Assembly (NCBI GenBank): GCA_944470555.2
Contig: OX104127.1
Coordinates: 115,224,741-115,288,740 of the forward strand
Direction of reading: 5' to 3'
DNA: 64,000 nucleotides
Origin: Heterobilharzia americana
Taxonomy: Eukaryota > Platyhelminthes > Trematoda > Strigeidida > Schistosomatidae
Below are positions 1 through 13,400 of this stretch, piece by piece (within the stretch, counting starts at the first letter, position 1; every line of letters starts with the position of its first letter). The translations under genes were made by a program, and so were the position numbers. A model generated the notes under the pieces. That model saw only the letters and a list, made by a program, of their open reading frames with translations. It did no database searches and had not been told where the DNA came from.

Positions 1-447
1 TAACCTTAGTCACTATACACATAGTTCACTTTATTTGTTGTTGCTCATGATACTTGGTACATTCAAGAAAGTTACTTCTAAGAAGTTGATAAGCAAAATA
101 TAAGTTCCAATCATTTTGAAAATATCATGTTGAACAGTGACTGAATGTTAATTAGAAATATACTTTTAGATGACTAGCTTAAATTGCTAAGGAAAAGCGA
201 TAGCTAGTGAACTGTAAACATCATGCATGACGGATACATGTCAGAAACATTGAATGACTGACTGACTACTTGACTAAATTACAAACTTCCTGAGCTAAGA
301 TGCTGACCGTTTGACTAAAGTATACTGAATTACTGGTAATGTTGCAAAGCTCACACCTGAATTTATCAGATTTTATTGTGCATGTAGTCAGGTGTCGAAG
401 ATCATGTAGGTGGCTAAAATAGGTGAACAGTGAGGAATATGTTCAGA

Positions 448-450
<3 letters not shown>
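1..450. other. no feature recognised
   Basis: AT-rich sequence with no credible coding region, tRNA-like box pair or long repeat visible. It ends at an (AT)n tract. Confidence 0.5.

Positions 451-492
<42 letters not shown>
451..492. repeat. (AT)n microsatellite
   Basis: About 20 uninterrupted AT units. The tract directly abuts the 5'-truncated end of the RTE copy that starts near 494. AT-rich runs recur just past that element's 3' end, which suggests insertion into a pre-existing AT tract. Confidence 0.9.
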
Positions 493-493
<1 letters not shown>

Positions 494-494
<1 letters not shown>

Positions 495-3470
495 CGCACC
501 ATGTATGAACCTAGAAAGGCTGCCTAGGTTCTCAAGAAGATGAGAAGACATAGCGTGGAAGTGCTTGGAATCTGCAAAATCAGATGGAATGGAAGTGGAC
601 TCTCCCAACTGTCAACTGGAGAGGAGTCAATAATCTACTCCAATACTGTCACCCAGACGACAAGTGGCTATCATGATGTCTCAAAGAGCATAGAAGGCTC
701 TCATGCAGTGGGAACAAGTTTCCTCTAGGATCATGACAGCAAGATTCAACTCAAAAGGAAGGAACGTCACAACCATTCAATGCTACGCGCCAACAAATAA
801 TGCAGATCAAGAGAAGAAGGAGGACTTCCACAGACAGCTGCCATAAGTACTAGACAAGACGTCAGTTGGCGATATCAAATTCTAATGGGCGACATGAATG
901 CCAAACTGGGAGGGGATAACACAGGAAGAGAACCAATCATGAGTCGAGAAGCACTCGGTGAAATGAACGAGAATGGGGAACCGTTTTACGACTTCTGGGC
1001 ACTCAACGATTTGGTGATTGGAGGCAGTATGTACAAACACGAGGATATTCACAAGGCAGCGACATGGATTTTCTTACACCAGACACCAGGACACTAAAAA
1101 TCAGATCGACTTCATCTCAATGTGAAGAAGAGGACGCAGCCTACTGGACACTAAATGAAGGAGGGGAGCAGATGTAGGTTCACATCACTCACTGTCTAGT
1201 GCAGGGAACTTAATTTCAAAATCAAGTTGAAAGCCTTCAAAAAAGTTGGCAATAAACCATAGTTCAAGTTCAACACCCGGAAACTGGAGGAAAAAACTAC
1301 AACGGACATCTTCAGGTTAGTCAGGCATCAGGAAATATGAGAAACATTAAGCAGCATCACTGAAGAAAACTCCACGTCAGAACACGAACTCTGTGAAAGA
1401 GATGTGGAAAGAAACCTGTATATCCGTATTAGGAAGGAAGAGGAAACAAGACAAGGAATGGATCCCCACAAACACATGGAAGCTGATGGAGCAGGGAGAG
1501 GAAGATGGTGAAGCAGAAGATGAACCAGTGCAAGGATGCACAACAGAAGGACGAACTGAGTACAACGTATAAAACACTGGACAAAGAAGTGAAGAAGGGT
1601 GTGCGCAGGACGAAAGACACTTCAGCGAAACACTGGCAAGTTAAGCAGAACAGGCTGCAGATAGGAGAGACCTGACAACACTATATCAAATAACCAGGTT
1701 ACAGTCTGGGAAGAGATCAACGCAGACAAAAACAGTCAAAGATAGTGAAGGAAAGCTAGTTACCGAGGAGGGAAAACAAAGGAAACAATAGGCTGACCAC
1801 TTCAAGAAGCTCTTGAATCGACCACCATCTGCACTTTGTCCAGTAATACCACCAGCAACCCAGCCACAGAACTACAAGTGAACACAAATCCTGCAACAAA
1901 ATTGGAAGTCCTGAATGCCATAAAGCCACTGAAATGTGGGAAAGCAGCAGGACCAGATGGAATCCCGCCAGAAGTACTGTAAGCAGACGCAGAGACAACA
2001 GTGGACATGCTAACACCACTATTGCAGAAGGTCCGGAAGGAAGGAAGGAAAGGTACCTTCCGATTGATTGAAAGAAGGGCTACCTTGTCAAACTTGCCAA
2101 GAAGGACGACCGAAGTCTTTGCAAGAACTGGCGCGGAATCATGCCGTTGTCCACTCCAAGCAAAATATTATGCCACATCATCCTGGAAAGACTGAAGGGT
2201 GCGCTGGATTCAAAACTGCGACGGGGACAGGCTGGATTCAGGAAGTACAAATCATGTGCGGACCTGATTGCAACGCTTCGCATCATCATAGAACAGAGTA
2301 TAGAATGGCAGTCAACTCATTTCCACCTCAACTTCATCGACTTTGAGAAGGCCTTCTACAGCGTCGATCAAGAAGTACTTTGGCAATCGCTTCAACACCA
2401 CCCTTTTAGTGCCATAAACCTTTATCAACCTCATTCAACAGCTTTAAGACGATGCCACGTGCCAAGTGATTCACAGTGGAAAGCTCAGTGACGCCTTTGA
2501 AGTGAATGCAGGAGTAAGACAAGGCTGCCGCCTACCATCACCAGTTATCCTTCTGATTGTGGTTGAGGGGCGAGACGATGGTCATACGCTAGCTGGAGCA
2601 ATGAAAAGACCCTGGAAGATTTGGATTTCGCTTCCGATGTTGATTTGTGTCTAATATCTTGTCACACAAACTTGAAGATCTACCGACAAACACTAACAAG
2701 TTGACGGAAGAGGCGAGGCAGCGAAATCGGGACTTCAAGTGAAAGTGGAGAAGGCAGAGGTGATGAAGATACCCAACCAGCAACAACAAGCTCCAATTAC
2801 CATAAAATGGAGAAGCCTAAAGGAAGTTGTCTCTTTCATCTACCTAGGCAGTATCGTTTCAACTACGGGTGGCGGGACAGACGAGGACGTGAAAGCCAGG
2901 ATCGGAAAAGCAAGACAGGCCTTAATTAGCCTGAAATCAGTGTGAAGATCTACTGCACTTCATTCAGCATGTGGAACAAGATCCGGATTTTCAACACTAA
3001 TGTCAGGTAAATCAGTGCTTCTATGTGATAGTTTAGAGACTTGGCGCGTTACGAAAAGCATTTCCAACAAACTATAGACATTCATCAACAGCTGCCTGCG
3101 CTTGGTCGGTACTGAAGATCAGATGGTTTGCCAGAAACAATAAGCAACAGGAAACTCTGGCAACAAACCAACCAAGTACCTATCACCCAACAAATATGCA
3201 GGAGAAGGAAGTGGAGATGGATCGGGCATACACTGAGAAGGCTGACCGGGGACATCACGCACAAAACCAGGCCCTCGAGTGGAACCTAAATGGGAAACGA
3301 CGAGTTGGGCGTGCGACAGTGACATGGAGGAGATCATTTGAAGAAGAAATGAAAGCTTGTGGGCAGTGGTGGTGCCAGGTCCAAAAAACTGCAGCGAGGA
3401 GAGTGCAATGTAGACGTACTACTGAAGCCTTATGTTCTACTAGGAACCCAAAGGAAAAAAAATAATACTA
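494..3470 (+). mobile_element. RTE-like non-LTR retrotransposon copy 1 (5'-truncated, dead)
   Basis: This is a decayed APE endonuclease / reverse transcriptase element of the type often mis-annotated as craniofacial development protein 2-like. It starts inside the endonuclease, at a position matching VRTMYEP in the copy at 61 kb. Endonuclease pieces follow, including MGDMNAKLGGDNTGRE (from 885) and a segment ending in ALNDLVIGG. The RT part includes NFIDFEKAFYSVDQ (about 2330-2370), GVRQGC (about 2510) and DEDVKARIGKARQALI (about 2880-2930). The catalytic FADD is replaced by a sequence reading FASDVD near 2630. The 3' end has the shared terminus (gaagcc..atgttc..aggaaccca) and an A-rich/TAA tail. 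Stops and frameshifts in every domain make it a pseudogene. Assignment to the RTE clade rests on domain order and the short-repeat tail; I am sure of the non-LTR class, less so of the named family. Confidence 0.9.
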
Positions 3471-3505
3471 ATGTATATATATAATGTATATATATATGGT
3501 GCTTC
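3471..3505. repeat. AT-rich simple repeat after RTE copy 1
   Basis: TA/AT dinucleotide runs directly downstream of the RTE 3' tail, mirroring the AT tract at 451-492. Confidence 0.7.
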
Positions 3506-4229
3506 AATTTCTAGCATTTTGACATGAATAGCTAGGTATTGTGAGGCATATTTTAAGATGGGAGATAGTCTTATTTCATTTACTGGAATCCTCATTTCAC
3601 TTTCACAGATATTTTTCTGTTTAACTGCACTCATTAGGTTACTGGAGCATTTCTTATTTTAGACTCAGCAGGAGTGAATTTAAATTTAAATATTTTAATC
3701 ATCCCTTTAAATTTATGTGTAGTCTCAATATTGTAATGGCATTTTATTTGGATTCTTTAAAAACTATTTATGCATTATTTCAGTTGTCAGATATGTGGTG
3801 GTCGTCAAATCGTCAAGGTTCTATGATTGTTAGTACTCATTAGCAAGGTATATCCATGGCTAATGTTTCTTCAGCATGTCAGACTTGTTTTATTTAGTGT
3901 AGGAGTTCCGGTTTTAGTGATTTAGAGATTTAGGCCGTGGGTGACTCACTTTAGATTAAGATTACTTTAGCAAATCGGTTACAACGAAAACTAACGCTTT
4001 CGTTTCAAAAAGAAAGCGAAGTTTACGTACCACATAGGCGGTACGGTCCATACATCAAGTGACAACAAGTACGAAATGTAGGCCTACGGATTCCTGCAAA
4101 TTAAATCCTAACTTCGATTACCAAGACAAACTGCAAAAAGCGGTATCATGTTACCCAGTCTAACATCCGATTTCGAAAACTGGTTCATACAATTTGATCA
4201 CCTAACGCGTTACCTTCTGGTCACTGATT
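3506..4229. other. no feature recognised
   Basis: No open frame with familiar motifs, no repeat shared with the rest of the window. Confidence 0.4.
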
Positions 4230-4880
4230 CATATACAGTATAACTTATTGCAACCAATCCTTTCCGTCATTTCCTGTTATATAGTTGTGAGTCATGAGAA
4301 TTGAAAGTGAATGGAGATAAGAGATTACAGGTTTACGAACGCATTTGTCTTCACAGCTGTGCCAGAGTATGGTAAAATCGCCATGTGAACAATATAGAGG
4401 CAAGTCGAAAGGTACTAGGTATGACAAGCAAGTCAGTTGATGAGGTTGTGCACGTTCACTAACTGATATAACTTAGTTATGTAGTAGGTATGGTAAACCA
4501 CCACCTACCTTGACATGCAATGTTGGCAATAGTAGAAGCGGGGTCAGGCTAAGGTTCAGAGTGACCAGACCAAGATATGTCATCAGTCCATGAAGTCTCT
4601 GACTAGTGGTCTGAGTGGTGTAGGGAGGTATAGAATGTCTGGTTGGGGTTTTCAACACGTTAGAAATAACTGGCTGCAGACTCTTGGTATCATGACCGGA
4701 GATAGGTCATAAAAGTGCAGGTGGATTCACTCTGATATCCTTGAAAATATGGACATTTCCTCTTATTTTCATTTTTCAAGTTCTTTCTCCTTCTATTTAA
4801 TTCATCTGCTTCGATATTATTCCTTCTCTACCTGGTTGCTTTTTGCATGATACTGTGAAGTGCGGCAACATGAACCGATG
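4230..4880 (+). mobile_element. Family B non-LTR retrotransposon, 3' end fragment (B-1)
   Basis: A degraded C-terminal reverse-transcriptase tail and 3' UTR. Broken frames read RLQVYERICLHSC (about 4325-4365), corresponding to the conserved DxRRLxVFDHRCLR stretch of this trematode APE-RT family, and then KSVDEVV (about 4428-4450), followed by remnants of the GWKKxRGGQ..TW...MK region (about 4535-4600). The 3' UTR (caagttctttctcc.. to ..ctgtgaagtgcgg) matches the 3' end of the longer copy at 40.5 kb, which defines the element end. The copy is truncated at its 5' end and riddled with stops. Confidence 0.75.
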
Positions 4881-5828
4881 GATTGCTGTACAGGGTGCTA
4901 AGTTGATTTCTTCTACTACCTTTCTACCTTACAATCACGATTTGTGTTTGACATGAACAAACTCTTGTAGAAATCTGACATTTAATCACTCTACAAAAGA
5001 GATCAGTTAGTTGGAGTTATTTGAACGTTCTATATACATAGTGAAGTTCATTCAGTGATTAGTACATGACTACTGACAAAATGAAAAAAAATGAAGTTAC
5101 AAGAGTACCTCTCGACTTTGCTGTATATAATTATAACGGCAAGTGGTTATAATCAATCACAAAATAAAATATGCCTTAGGTGTGAAAGAATGTACAGCAT
5201 ACTTAACGCTTTCCGCTTAAAGTGTTTGAAATATTAATCTTAACGTAACAATATCATATTGCGTCTGCTAAAAGGACATATAGTGTTATAGTTAGCGGAG
5301 GATTGGAGTATATCTCTTCAGTGTTACATTATTTCTGCTACATACTGAACTGACCTAAAACGGTAGTAAAACTGAAATCAAAAGTTAATCCAGTTCTGAA
5401 GCCTTAAAGTATAAATGATTTTAATGTACCATGACATATAATGAGTTTAACAAATTTAATGTATTTTTTCAAGTACAACCGATAAACTTATTATTTTTAA
5501 ATACTAACAGATGAAGTTATGAATACTTTCCGCGGAATAGTTTTGTAATCATTGTATTTAAAAAAAGATTTCAGTGGTAAAAAAGATAAATGGATTCTAT
5601 GTTAGACAGTATGTAGGAGTGTGGGTTACTATTCCGTAACGTTTGACCAACTCTACTTACCTTGATGTGCTCGAGCACCTGCTTAACCAGTACCTTATCT
5701 AACGTGTAAGTACTGATAACAAAACACAAATCAAAAGAACTAGTCTCAGGAATATATTTTAAGAAATAATATATTTATTTAGAATAAATGTAATAGTAAT
5801 GAATAAGGGTAAAGTTTATTCAACTTAT
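4881..5828. other. no feature recognised
   Basis: AT-rich, with no coding or repeat signal that I could support. Confidence 0.4.
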
Positions 5829-5885
5829 CTGGCTAGTATGGTTGAACTAGGGACTCTGAGTACGTGCATGCTAATCAGCACAAAT
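5829..5885 (-). mobile_element. tRNA-like SINE remnant (SINE-b family)
   Basis: Read on the minus strand, this has an A-box-like GATTAGCATGCA followed about 25 bases later by a B-box-like TAGTTCAACC and then a TAGCC end. The layout and sequence match the tRNA-like units at 34.2 and 34.5 kb. It is short and decayed; the body beyond the tRNA-like head was not identified. Confidence 0.4.
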
Positions 5886-6834
5886 GGAGAGCGAAATGGC
5901 TTCCAAGCTTGCTCGGATGCATTCTCGTTGAAACAAAACTTAAAACACCTAAAGCATCCGGAGGTGAACTAGAGGTTTTATTTAGTTAATTTAATTTAAA
6001 CTATTTATTTTAGCCCTAGTTGTATTTTGGTGCTAGGAAAGTGCACTACAAATGTATTGTGTAGCAGAAATAAGCAAAATATAGGAATAAAGCTTATGTA
6101 ATTTTTTTATTTTTTCTTCAACTTATCTTTACATCCAAATAACTCTTTAGAATGATACAACAACTAATGAACTTCCAAAATGAAAAAAAACATCCTTAAA
6201 ACTGATAAATATGCACAAATAATTGTTGAAAGGAAGAATAAAAAGAGTATTGTTTGTTAAAAATATTTATTATATAGTTATTTCATACTAATAAAAAGTT
6301 CATTTAGACAAAAGCAATTTTTATGTACACATACTTTTAATTAGACTATCTACTTTTGTAAATAACATTTTGTTGAGTACAAAATAACATTATATTGAAC
6401 GTCACGATGTCATTTTTAAAAAGACTTTGTATTGCCTTCAGTTTTTGATATGGATATTGAGTTTCGAGAAAATATTGACTACATACATTTAAGGAAGTTC
6501 ACAATAGAATAGAAGGTAAGTTCGGCACTTTCTGATATCTTGTAACCCTCCTATTAGTAAAAGGTGGTAGTCATCATTAATGAAATATAGAAGGCTGGTG
6601 AGTTGCGTTGAAAATCCGAAACACTAGGGGTTGATTAGAGTTATATTCCAACCTGAATAATAATTAGATCTAATTATCTCTCAGTCCACAAACCATATGA
6701 ACTGAAACCTATAATTCACAGGTTTAAATCTCAATGGAAGCCAAGTTTCCTTTAAATTCTGAAAAAAGGGTTGGATGATCTAATTTTAAGTGATTGAGTA
6801 TTATGCTGGATGATGATTGAAGGTGAAATGAAAA
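5886..6834. other. no feature recognised
   Basis: AT-rich, with no support for a gene or repeat. Confidence 0.4.
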
Positions 6835-6985
6835 TTTGAACCATGGCAGGATTTAAACCAGCGAATACAGGTTTTCCTGCCCGATGTTGGTTCGAATCCG
6901 ACAGCAGTCCAAATTTTCATTTCACGTTCAATCATCACTCAGTACAAATACTTGTCTACCAAACTACGGCTATCTCAGACAAACA
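6835..6985 (+). mobile_element. tRNA-derived SINE remnant (SINE-a family)
   Basis: Contains a B-box-like GGTTCGAATCC (about 6889-6899). This is followed by a body reading TTTCATTTCACGTTCAATCA and then a CTACCAAACTACGGCTATCTC end, the same order as the better copy at 59.3 kb (CTTGTTTCACCTCCAGTTATCA, then CTGCCAAACCATGGCGATCTC). The A box is eroded. Family membership is inferred from this pairwise similarity within the window. Confidence 0.5.
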
Positions 6986-8734
6986 AATGAAAATGTATAT
7001 TAGTCAAAATGGAAACTAGAATTATGGTTTCAATAAGGAAGGCAAATGAACAGAAAAGCAAAGTCAAGTATATTCAGGTTCTTTGAGTTACCATGAAAAA
7101 CCATAATGTAACTTAAAATTCAGATTAAGATAATGCGGAATTCCAGTTTTAATATACAGATAAAATATGAACATCAGGATCCTATGTACCATGGCTTCAT
7201 TAGCTCAATGAAGGTTCAAGATATACAGCAAATGGTTCGATATTTCTTTAATTATAGAATGAAAGGCTTGTAGCTTATTGTGTGGGTAGTATATACTAGG
7301 TTAGACTAGGTTAAGCATTCTCTGTGGGTGTTTATTACAGAAGACGTTTCTCAGCAAGTTTCGAATACTACTATATTTCAACTTAAAAATATAGAAACAT
7401 TTGAGAAACTCTATGAATTAGCTTATTTACCGTATGCCGAAAGATAAATTCGATTATAAATTACTTTGAGTCTGTCACAATATCCAATACATTTTCTGTT
7501 TTAAACTGTGATCTTCTGGAAAACTGTTTTGCATCTTTGAAAGTTCTGTACACACTGCAGTTGGGCTATCTCTTTTTAAAAATGTGATCTTCAAGTACGA
7601 CACAGTATGCGAACTAGTGAAATGTTACTACACCTGTATGCTATTTGGCATCTGAATTTCGGTGATTAATGACTGCTTCCGGGAATCAATGAAAGTGGGT
7701 TCTGGGTTTTCCAGCATTAATTAACAAGGCTTACCTGAAACTGAGAAAACCGTTACAAAATTCGGACTTCATTCTTTTGTGAAATTTTACCCAAGTATGC
7801 CATTAGAGGTTCCTGTCAATATGCGAAATTGGATTAGCAAACAGCGACCCAATTTATGAAGTAGTCACTACTTCTAATAGAATTCTATAGAATAATGAAT
7901 GCAACGTAGCCACTAAGAAAGTGACATATGAATTCTTTTTAAATAAAATGGTTAATAAAACACTTTACAATTTCCATTACGTACTGGAGATAAACCAGGG
8001 TTTATTTCTATTGGCACTAGTTGACAGTATGTCTTCATAGGATCATATCGGTGTTCACCTGAAATACTACTTTCAGAAGTCAACCACTTCCTTTCCATTC
8101 GATAAGCCTTACACTGACTTATTATATGTTTTAGATCTTAAGTTGCAAGTACTATTGAATCTCAGCTTCACAACGAGTAGAAATGCACCCTTAAACTAAT
8201 TGTTTTACAGTTCTATGATAAATAATTCATAGCTATGACATCTCAACTGAATCATCTGTATACCGGTAACATTTGTACTTCAAGTGATGCAGAAACCTAC
8301 TGACCACTTACTGATTTCCTAATTTCTCTTAATTTACAGCTGACTGGTTGACATATGGTTCACATTTAAGCTATCCCATTCACGTTATTTTGAAAAGAAC
8401 TCATTACTTCAGTATATGAATTGGACTGTTGAATATAGATCTTCAGTCAGCTGGTCAGTAATTACTTTTTTGTTCAATCAGTTGGGCTTTGAGGTTAGTT
8501 ACCATTTGATCATAGTAGGTCATTTATACCAGAAAGGTTACCTACGATTGGTTACAGTCACCCAGTTTAGTTTTCAGTTGACGAAACATTTTCACTGTCC
8601 TCTTCCACTCAAATTATGATAACAACACTTTACTTAAGATGCGATCATAAGTCCTGCACCGACTGTAAGTCTCTTCCAAGCACATAGTTTTCACAGCTTA
8701 ACTATTCCTTGTAGTAATTTACTTGGTGATAAAT
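6986..8734. other. no feature recognised
   Basis: No coding, RNA or repeat signal that I could support. A 67-codon open frame at 8416-8619 has no recognisable motif and no splice context. Confidence 0.4.
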
Positions 8735-8792
8735 AACAGTGAAATCCAGTACACGCGTTTTATTCTATTTGGGACTCGTCAGCTGGATGCAC
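8735..8792 (-). ncRNA. degenerate hammerhead ribozyme of Sm-alpha type
   Basis: On the minus strand the order is stem I (gcatccag), core CTGACGAG in place of CUGAUGAG, a stem/loop GTCCCAAATAGAATA with the usual 3' arm of stem II disrupted, AAAAC in place of GAAAC, then cgcgt, a GTA cleavage triplet and CTGGATTTC closing stem I. The match to the known schistosome hammerhead is unmistakable. The changed core positions and broken stem II suggest it is inactive. Confidence 0.75.
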
Positions 8793-8905
8793 CTGCATTC
8801 CAGGAAATGATAGTGTTTCCGTTAAGGCTCGGAGTACATACTCATCGCTTTAAAAGGCAAAGCATCGCTCATTGGGCATATAAGGGTCCAGAACCACTTC
8901 TTGCA
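8735..8905 (-). mobile_element. Sm-alpha-like retroposon remnant
   Basis: The minus strand carries the hammerhead core listed separately (8735-8792), preceded by about 100 bases that should correspond to the Pol III head of an Sm-alpha element. I cannot see a convincing A or B box there, so only the ribozyme end is well supported. The Sm-alpha family of schistosomes is known to encode hammerhead ribozymes. Confidence 0.55.
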
Positions 8906-10029
8906 TAATGAGTATAAGTCGCTATTGTTTGTCTATCAATTCAATACAGTAGAACAACGGAAAATGAAAACCATCAACAAATAATAACAATCAAGTATTT
9001 TTTGCTTTTTCCATGTATTACGCAAAGTCGTTATCTAATCACGAAAATTTTCACGCCATCAGAGATCTTTCATGATTCATATTCCGGCTCATTGAAAAAT
9101 GCTACGTGTCGTCATAATCTGAAACGCTTTTCATTAAATTAGGTTGAGAACCTGAATATTGAACAGTAACCCTAAATCATCTCTTTTTCATGCAGGTTTT
9201 TAACTAATCATAACAATAATCCAAAAGATTTTGTGTAGAACTTGCCTTGTTCTGTTTGGTTGCCTGTTACTTACACGTTTCAAAACAATAATTCTGTTTT
9301 ACATTTGACTTTTTAGAGTTTATATTGATCACTGAGGTATTTCTTAGGTCTTTCACCGAAATGTCAGATTACCATACCTAACATGGGATAACGAGAAAAA
9401 TATGGGATAAAGTAATTGATAAAGCAAGAAATATCAAACTGGATCGGTTGTAGCTTGGTTTTTCTTATTAGTGATCATTCGGTAATAAGTACTACATGAA
9501 GTAATAAAACTTATATCGAATAGCGCATAAATATCGATCAGCTGAATTGTTTAGAATAATCAGTACAAAGTACAGTATTTGATTCAAAGTATGTACCGTA
9601 TCTTTTCAGTCGTCATCTTTATAGAAACTCATGAAATTTTGTGATCTGTGTCTCTTCATTAAATGCCTGGAAAAACCAACACCTAGTCATACACAGTAAG
9701 CTAATTAGGTCTTGTTGCTTTACCTTACCATAGCGTACAAGAAGAAATCGGACGGAAAAATAACGCAATAGCAGATAAAAGTGCGTTACAAAGAAAGGAA
9801 TAAGAAAGTGACCGCTAATAAAATGCTTGTGCTTTTGTAGATGATGGTAAGTACATCTGCTACACAATGATCATTCTAGTAGGCTTGATACGTATCTCCG
9901 GTTGAGTGAATTAGTCGAAAATTTCCATTAATTAACTCCATTTGTTTAAATTAGGAGTTTATACAGCCTACTCCTGAAGCAATACTCAATATTTTAGAAA
10001 TTTACTTCAATGCACTCAGATTTTCGCCA
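8906..10029. other. no feature recognised
   Basis: AT-rich with no supportable feature. Confidence 0.4.
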
Positions 10030-10400
10030 AGTCATTATTAAGATATTCACCTAATAGGACTGTCACCCATGTACTGTAGGTTGTCTAGCTGTTCTACGGG
10101 GATCAAGCCAATATTCTGAGAAGCCAGAACAACGTAGGATCATATCCTTTAATCATACTCAAAAAGAAGGGTGATAGTAGACGTCCTTGGAGACCACCAC
10201 TCATTGGCTTCACTTCAGGTGATACTCCTCTGTAAACCTTTACACGACTTCGCAATTTTATTAGACGAAATTGAAGGACATTTTATATCTACTCAATGTT
10301 TCTAAACGTCATACAACACTACAATACCTTATGATCGACAGAGTCAGATGCTACCTCCAGGTTGGGAGACAAGGCAGTTGTCAAGCATCGATAAATATAT
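10030..10400 (-). mobile_element. Family B non-LTR RT fragment (B-2)
   Basis: A minus-strand reverse-transcriptase remnant. Frames read EVASDSVDHKVL (about 10345-10310), matching the D..AAFDSVDR box, and then SPEVKPMSGGLQGR (about 10225-10180) followed by LLSPFF, matching the SGVRQGCPLSPFLF box in the right order and spacing. Several stops and a frameshift lie between them. It covers only the RT core and is truncated at both ends. Confidence 0.65.
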
Positions 10401-13400
10401 CTATATTCAGAAAGATCTATGCTGTGAAGCAAGACTACCTCTGGTTCCTCTACACTAGCTTATATTTAGTTATCTTAGTTATTAATCTTCCATCTCTGCC
10501 CTTACACTTAATCGTGACAGGTTGTCATTTCCTACTGCTTTGCATCATGTTAGGTTTGTGACAGCCTTTCTAACTTCTATGAAAAATGAAGGATTAAATT
10601 TAATACCCCAATAAGGTTAGAAGTGGATATAGAGCAGGCAATCTAAGCTTAGTGATAAGCCAACGGAAGTATTCTTTAAAGTATTTCCACCAGCTTTCCA
10701 ATCATATATAATGGAATTTTATCCGGGAACCATCAGTGTTAGTGATAGTCTCATTAAAAATCACTTTTTTTGAGTCCCCTTGATAAGTCTAATTTACTGT
10801 CCGGTACTGGCTTGTGTTGGTACTTTCTCTAAGTTTTTCATTTTTGCTATCTGCAACTGCTTTTAGTCATTACGAAGAAATTTAGTCAGTTTATGCTTAG
10901 GCTGCTTTCCCTTCACATTGCAGTCATCAAGTAACTTGGATAGGACCATAGAGCTCCACTAACCATTACTTACCTCAATAGCTTAATTATGTGTCCCACC
11001 GTTGTTTCAACAGAATGAAAACATATTACACTTGGCTTTTTTAACAGGACAGTTGATGGCATATTCAGAAAACCGCCTAGTTATTTCTTCCTTAATTATG
11101 CATTTCATCTTCTGAATGAATGCATAGAGAATTTGCCAGTGTTTTCTTTGGGCACCAATAAAGATGTTAGCAAATGTGTTCAGACTAACTTATGGTTGAG
11201 TCTAAGCATGTGTTACAAAAAGAGCGGCAGTTATCCATCGATGATTCATGAGGATTTGCCCCTTAGTCTGTCTACTATTCACTGAACATTGGCAGCCGAT
11301 AAGTGACATAATGTTACTTCTTAAGGCTGGACTTAATACTGATCATTATTTGTAAAGAGAGAATTAAAGGAGTTGGTGGACGGTTTTCCTTCTTCTGCCC
11401 GGGATTCTATGGATGCCCCGAAGACTCCACTGAGTCTAATCTTAATCTGTCTTAGCCACTTAAGGAATAAATTAGTTGATCGACATGATTATATTTGAAA
11501 TTTTTGCTCTTTGTACCAAAAATTTATTATAAAATCGTGGGAAATACGGTTAGTAGGAATGTAGTTTATATTCGAAACAGATGCCAATAAATGTTTTGAT
11601 ACCTCCCAGTTATTAAAGATTAAAGTAGCTGGACAGCGTGCGGATAATCGTCAACTGGTTTACTGTCAGGTAGTAAGGTTTTTGCTCAAACGCACCATGC
11701 TATCCCTACACAAGTGATTTCACTAGGACTAGTCATCTGATTTCTGAACGTTCATAAGGTGAATTTTCCTCATGCGTTGTGTGACATCAAGTCAACGGCC
11801 GCAATCAGGTATTGTATGCATGTTTCAGGAAAACAGGATATATCTATGGTCCAAGATGCTAACGTTTTGACGAGTGAGATCGATTATATGACTGAGTATG
11901 CAATTCAGACAGGGTGACTCCGATGAAAAATTGTCACTGTGGCCCTGAGAGACAGGGAACAATACCTTGGTAGCTTGGCGAAACTGACCAAAGAGTCCAC
12001 AAGATTTGTTCTCAAAGTTGATTACACAAACAATTTCTTGATGACTTTTGGTCTAAATCTAACTGCTTAGTAGACATATCTAGCGGAAACGTGCATCAGC
12101 AGTACAGGTTTATGGGTCATAGGCAATGGGTGCTGTTGTTAGAGCTGACGTTTTCTAACTCTTCATCTCAGTAGAGGAGAAAAGAACCAGCTTAGAATAC
12201 TTTTACCCACATAAATATCCTAAAACTTATAAGGTATACAGCTGGAAGTAAAACTTGATTCTCAACTACCCACCACGATGCAAGTTATCTACACTGTGAT
12301 ACTAATATACTTTTAGTCTTATCGCTATTACAAAACCTTTCTCGACATGACAGGACCACAAGGAACATATTTTTCAGTAAACAAAGATCAGCCATCACGT
12401 TAATTTACCAGCTGTTCGTTAGATATTCAGTGTTCAGTATGTCTCAGGTACCTACACTAACGCAGGCTTTTAAAATTTAATTTAACTTTGGTAGATTGAA
12501 TCAAACTTTGTTTCCAAGGTATAAATGTTAAAATACTTCGTGCATCAGGTGAATTTACAAGAAGTTTGCAACTGCATAATATTATACCACTAAATAAAGC
12601 TGCAATGCAAAAAATATGAATCGTATATGTGTTCATAATGCAGTACTTTATCTAAAACCTACTCTGGATCCTGTGATCACTGATATGACTTAGTAACAGC
12701 ATACCTTTCTCGTGAAATGATCTCTGCTCAGTACTTGTAAATGATATCTTACTGACTTGGAATAAGTTTGTAACCTGGGATGGTGAAGAATGAATAATAG
12801 AATCCTGTCTTTGAATAAATTTAATACCTTTATGGTTAAATTTGACTGTATTGACGGTGAATAGCAGAACTGAAGTTATATGCTTTTATTCTATACTGAG
12901 GATCAAACATCGTGATATACTTCTCTTCACCTTTATCTACAGCTAAAACCTGAAACCTATTAAAATGTTTCATGGCTCTCTACTTGATTTATGCTTAAAA
13001 ATATCGGAATATCTTGCGTTAACAGCAATACTAACTGACCAGTGATGCTCTAAGTGGAGAATGATATCCTCAGACTCAAGCATAGACAGAAACACAAACT
13101 AAGATATAAGTTTAAATACTAATTGAATAATCAGCACTAAGAAAATGTACATCATCGGTTCATTTAGCTGACCTTAGGGTCAATACATACAACGAACCGT
13201 AACTTACCGATATTCACCATAAAATAAGAAAGATATCCTTATTAGTAGTAACTAGAAGGAGAAAAAAGACTGCTCATTTGACTGAATAATAGTAAAATTT
13301 GTTCAGCGGCGAAAATTAATTCAATAAACAATATGACCTAATTAATTCCTAACAACAAAAAGTAAAACATTTAGTATTATATTGTGAATGATAATAAGTG

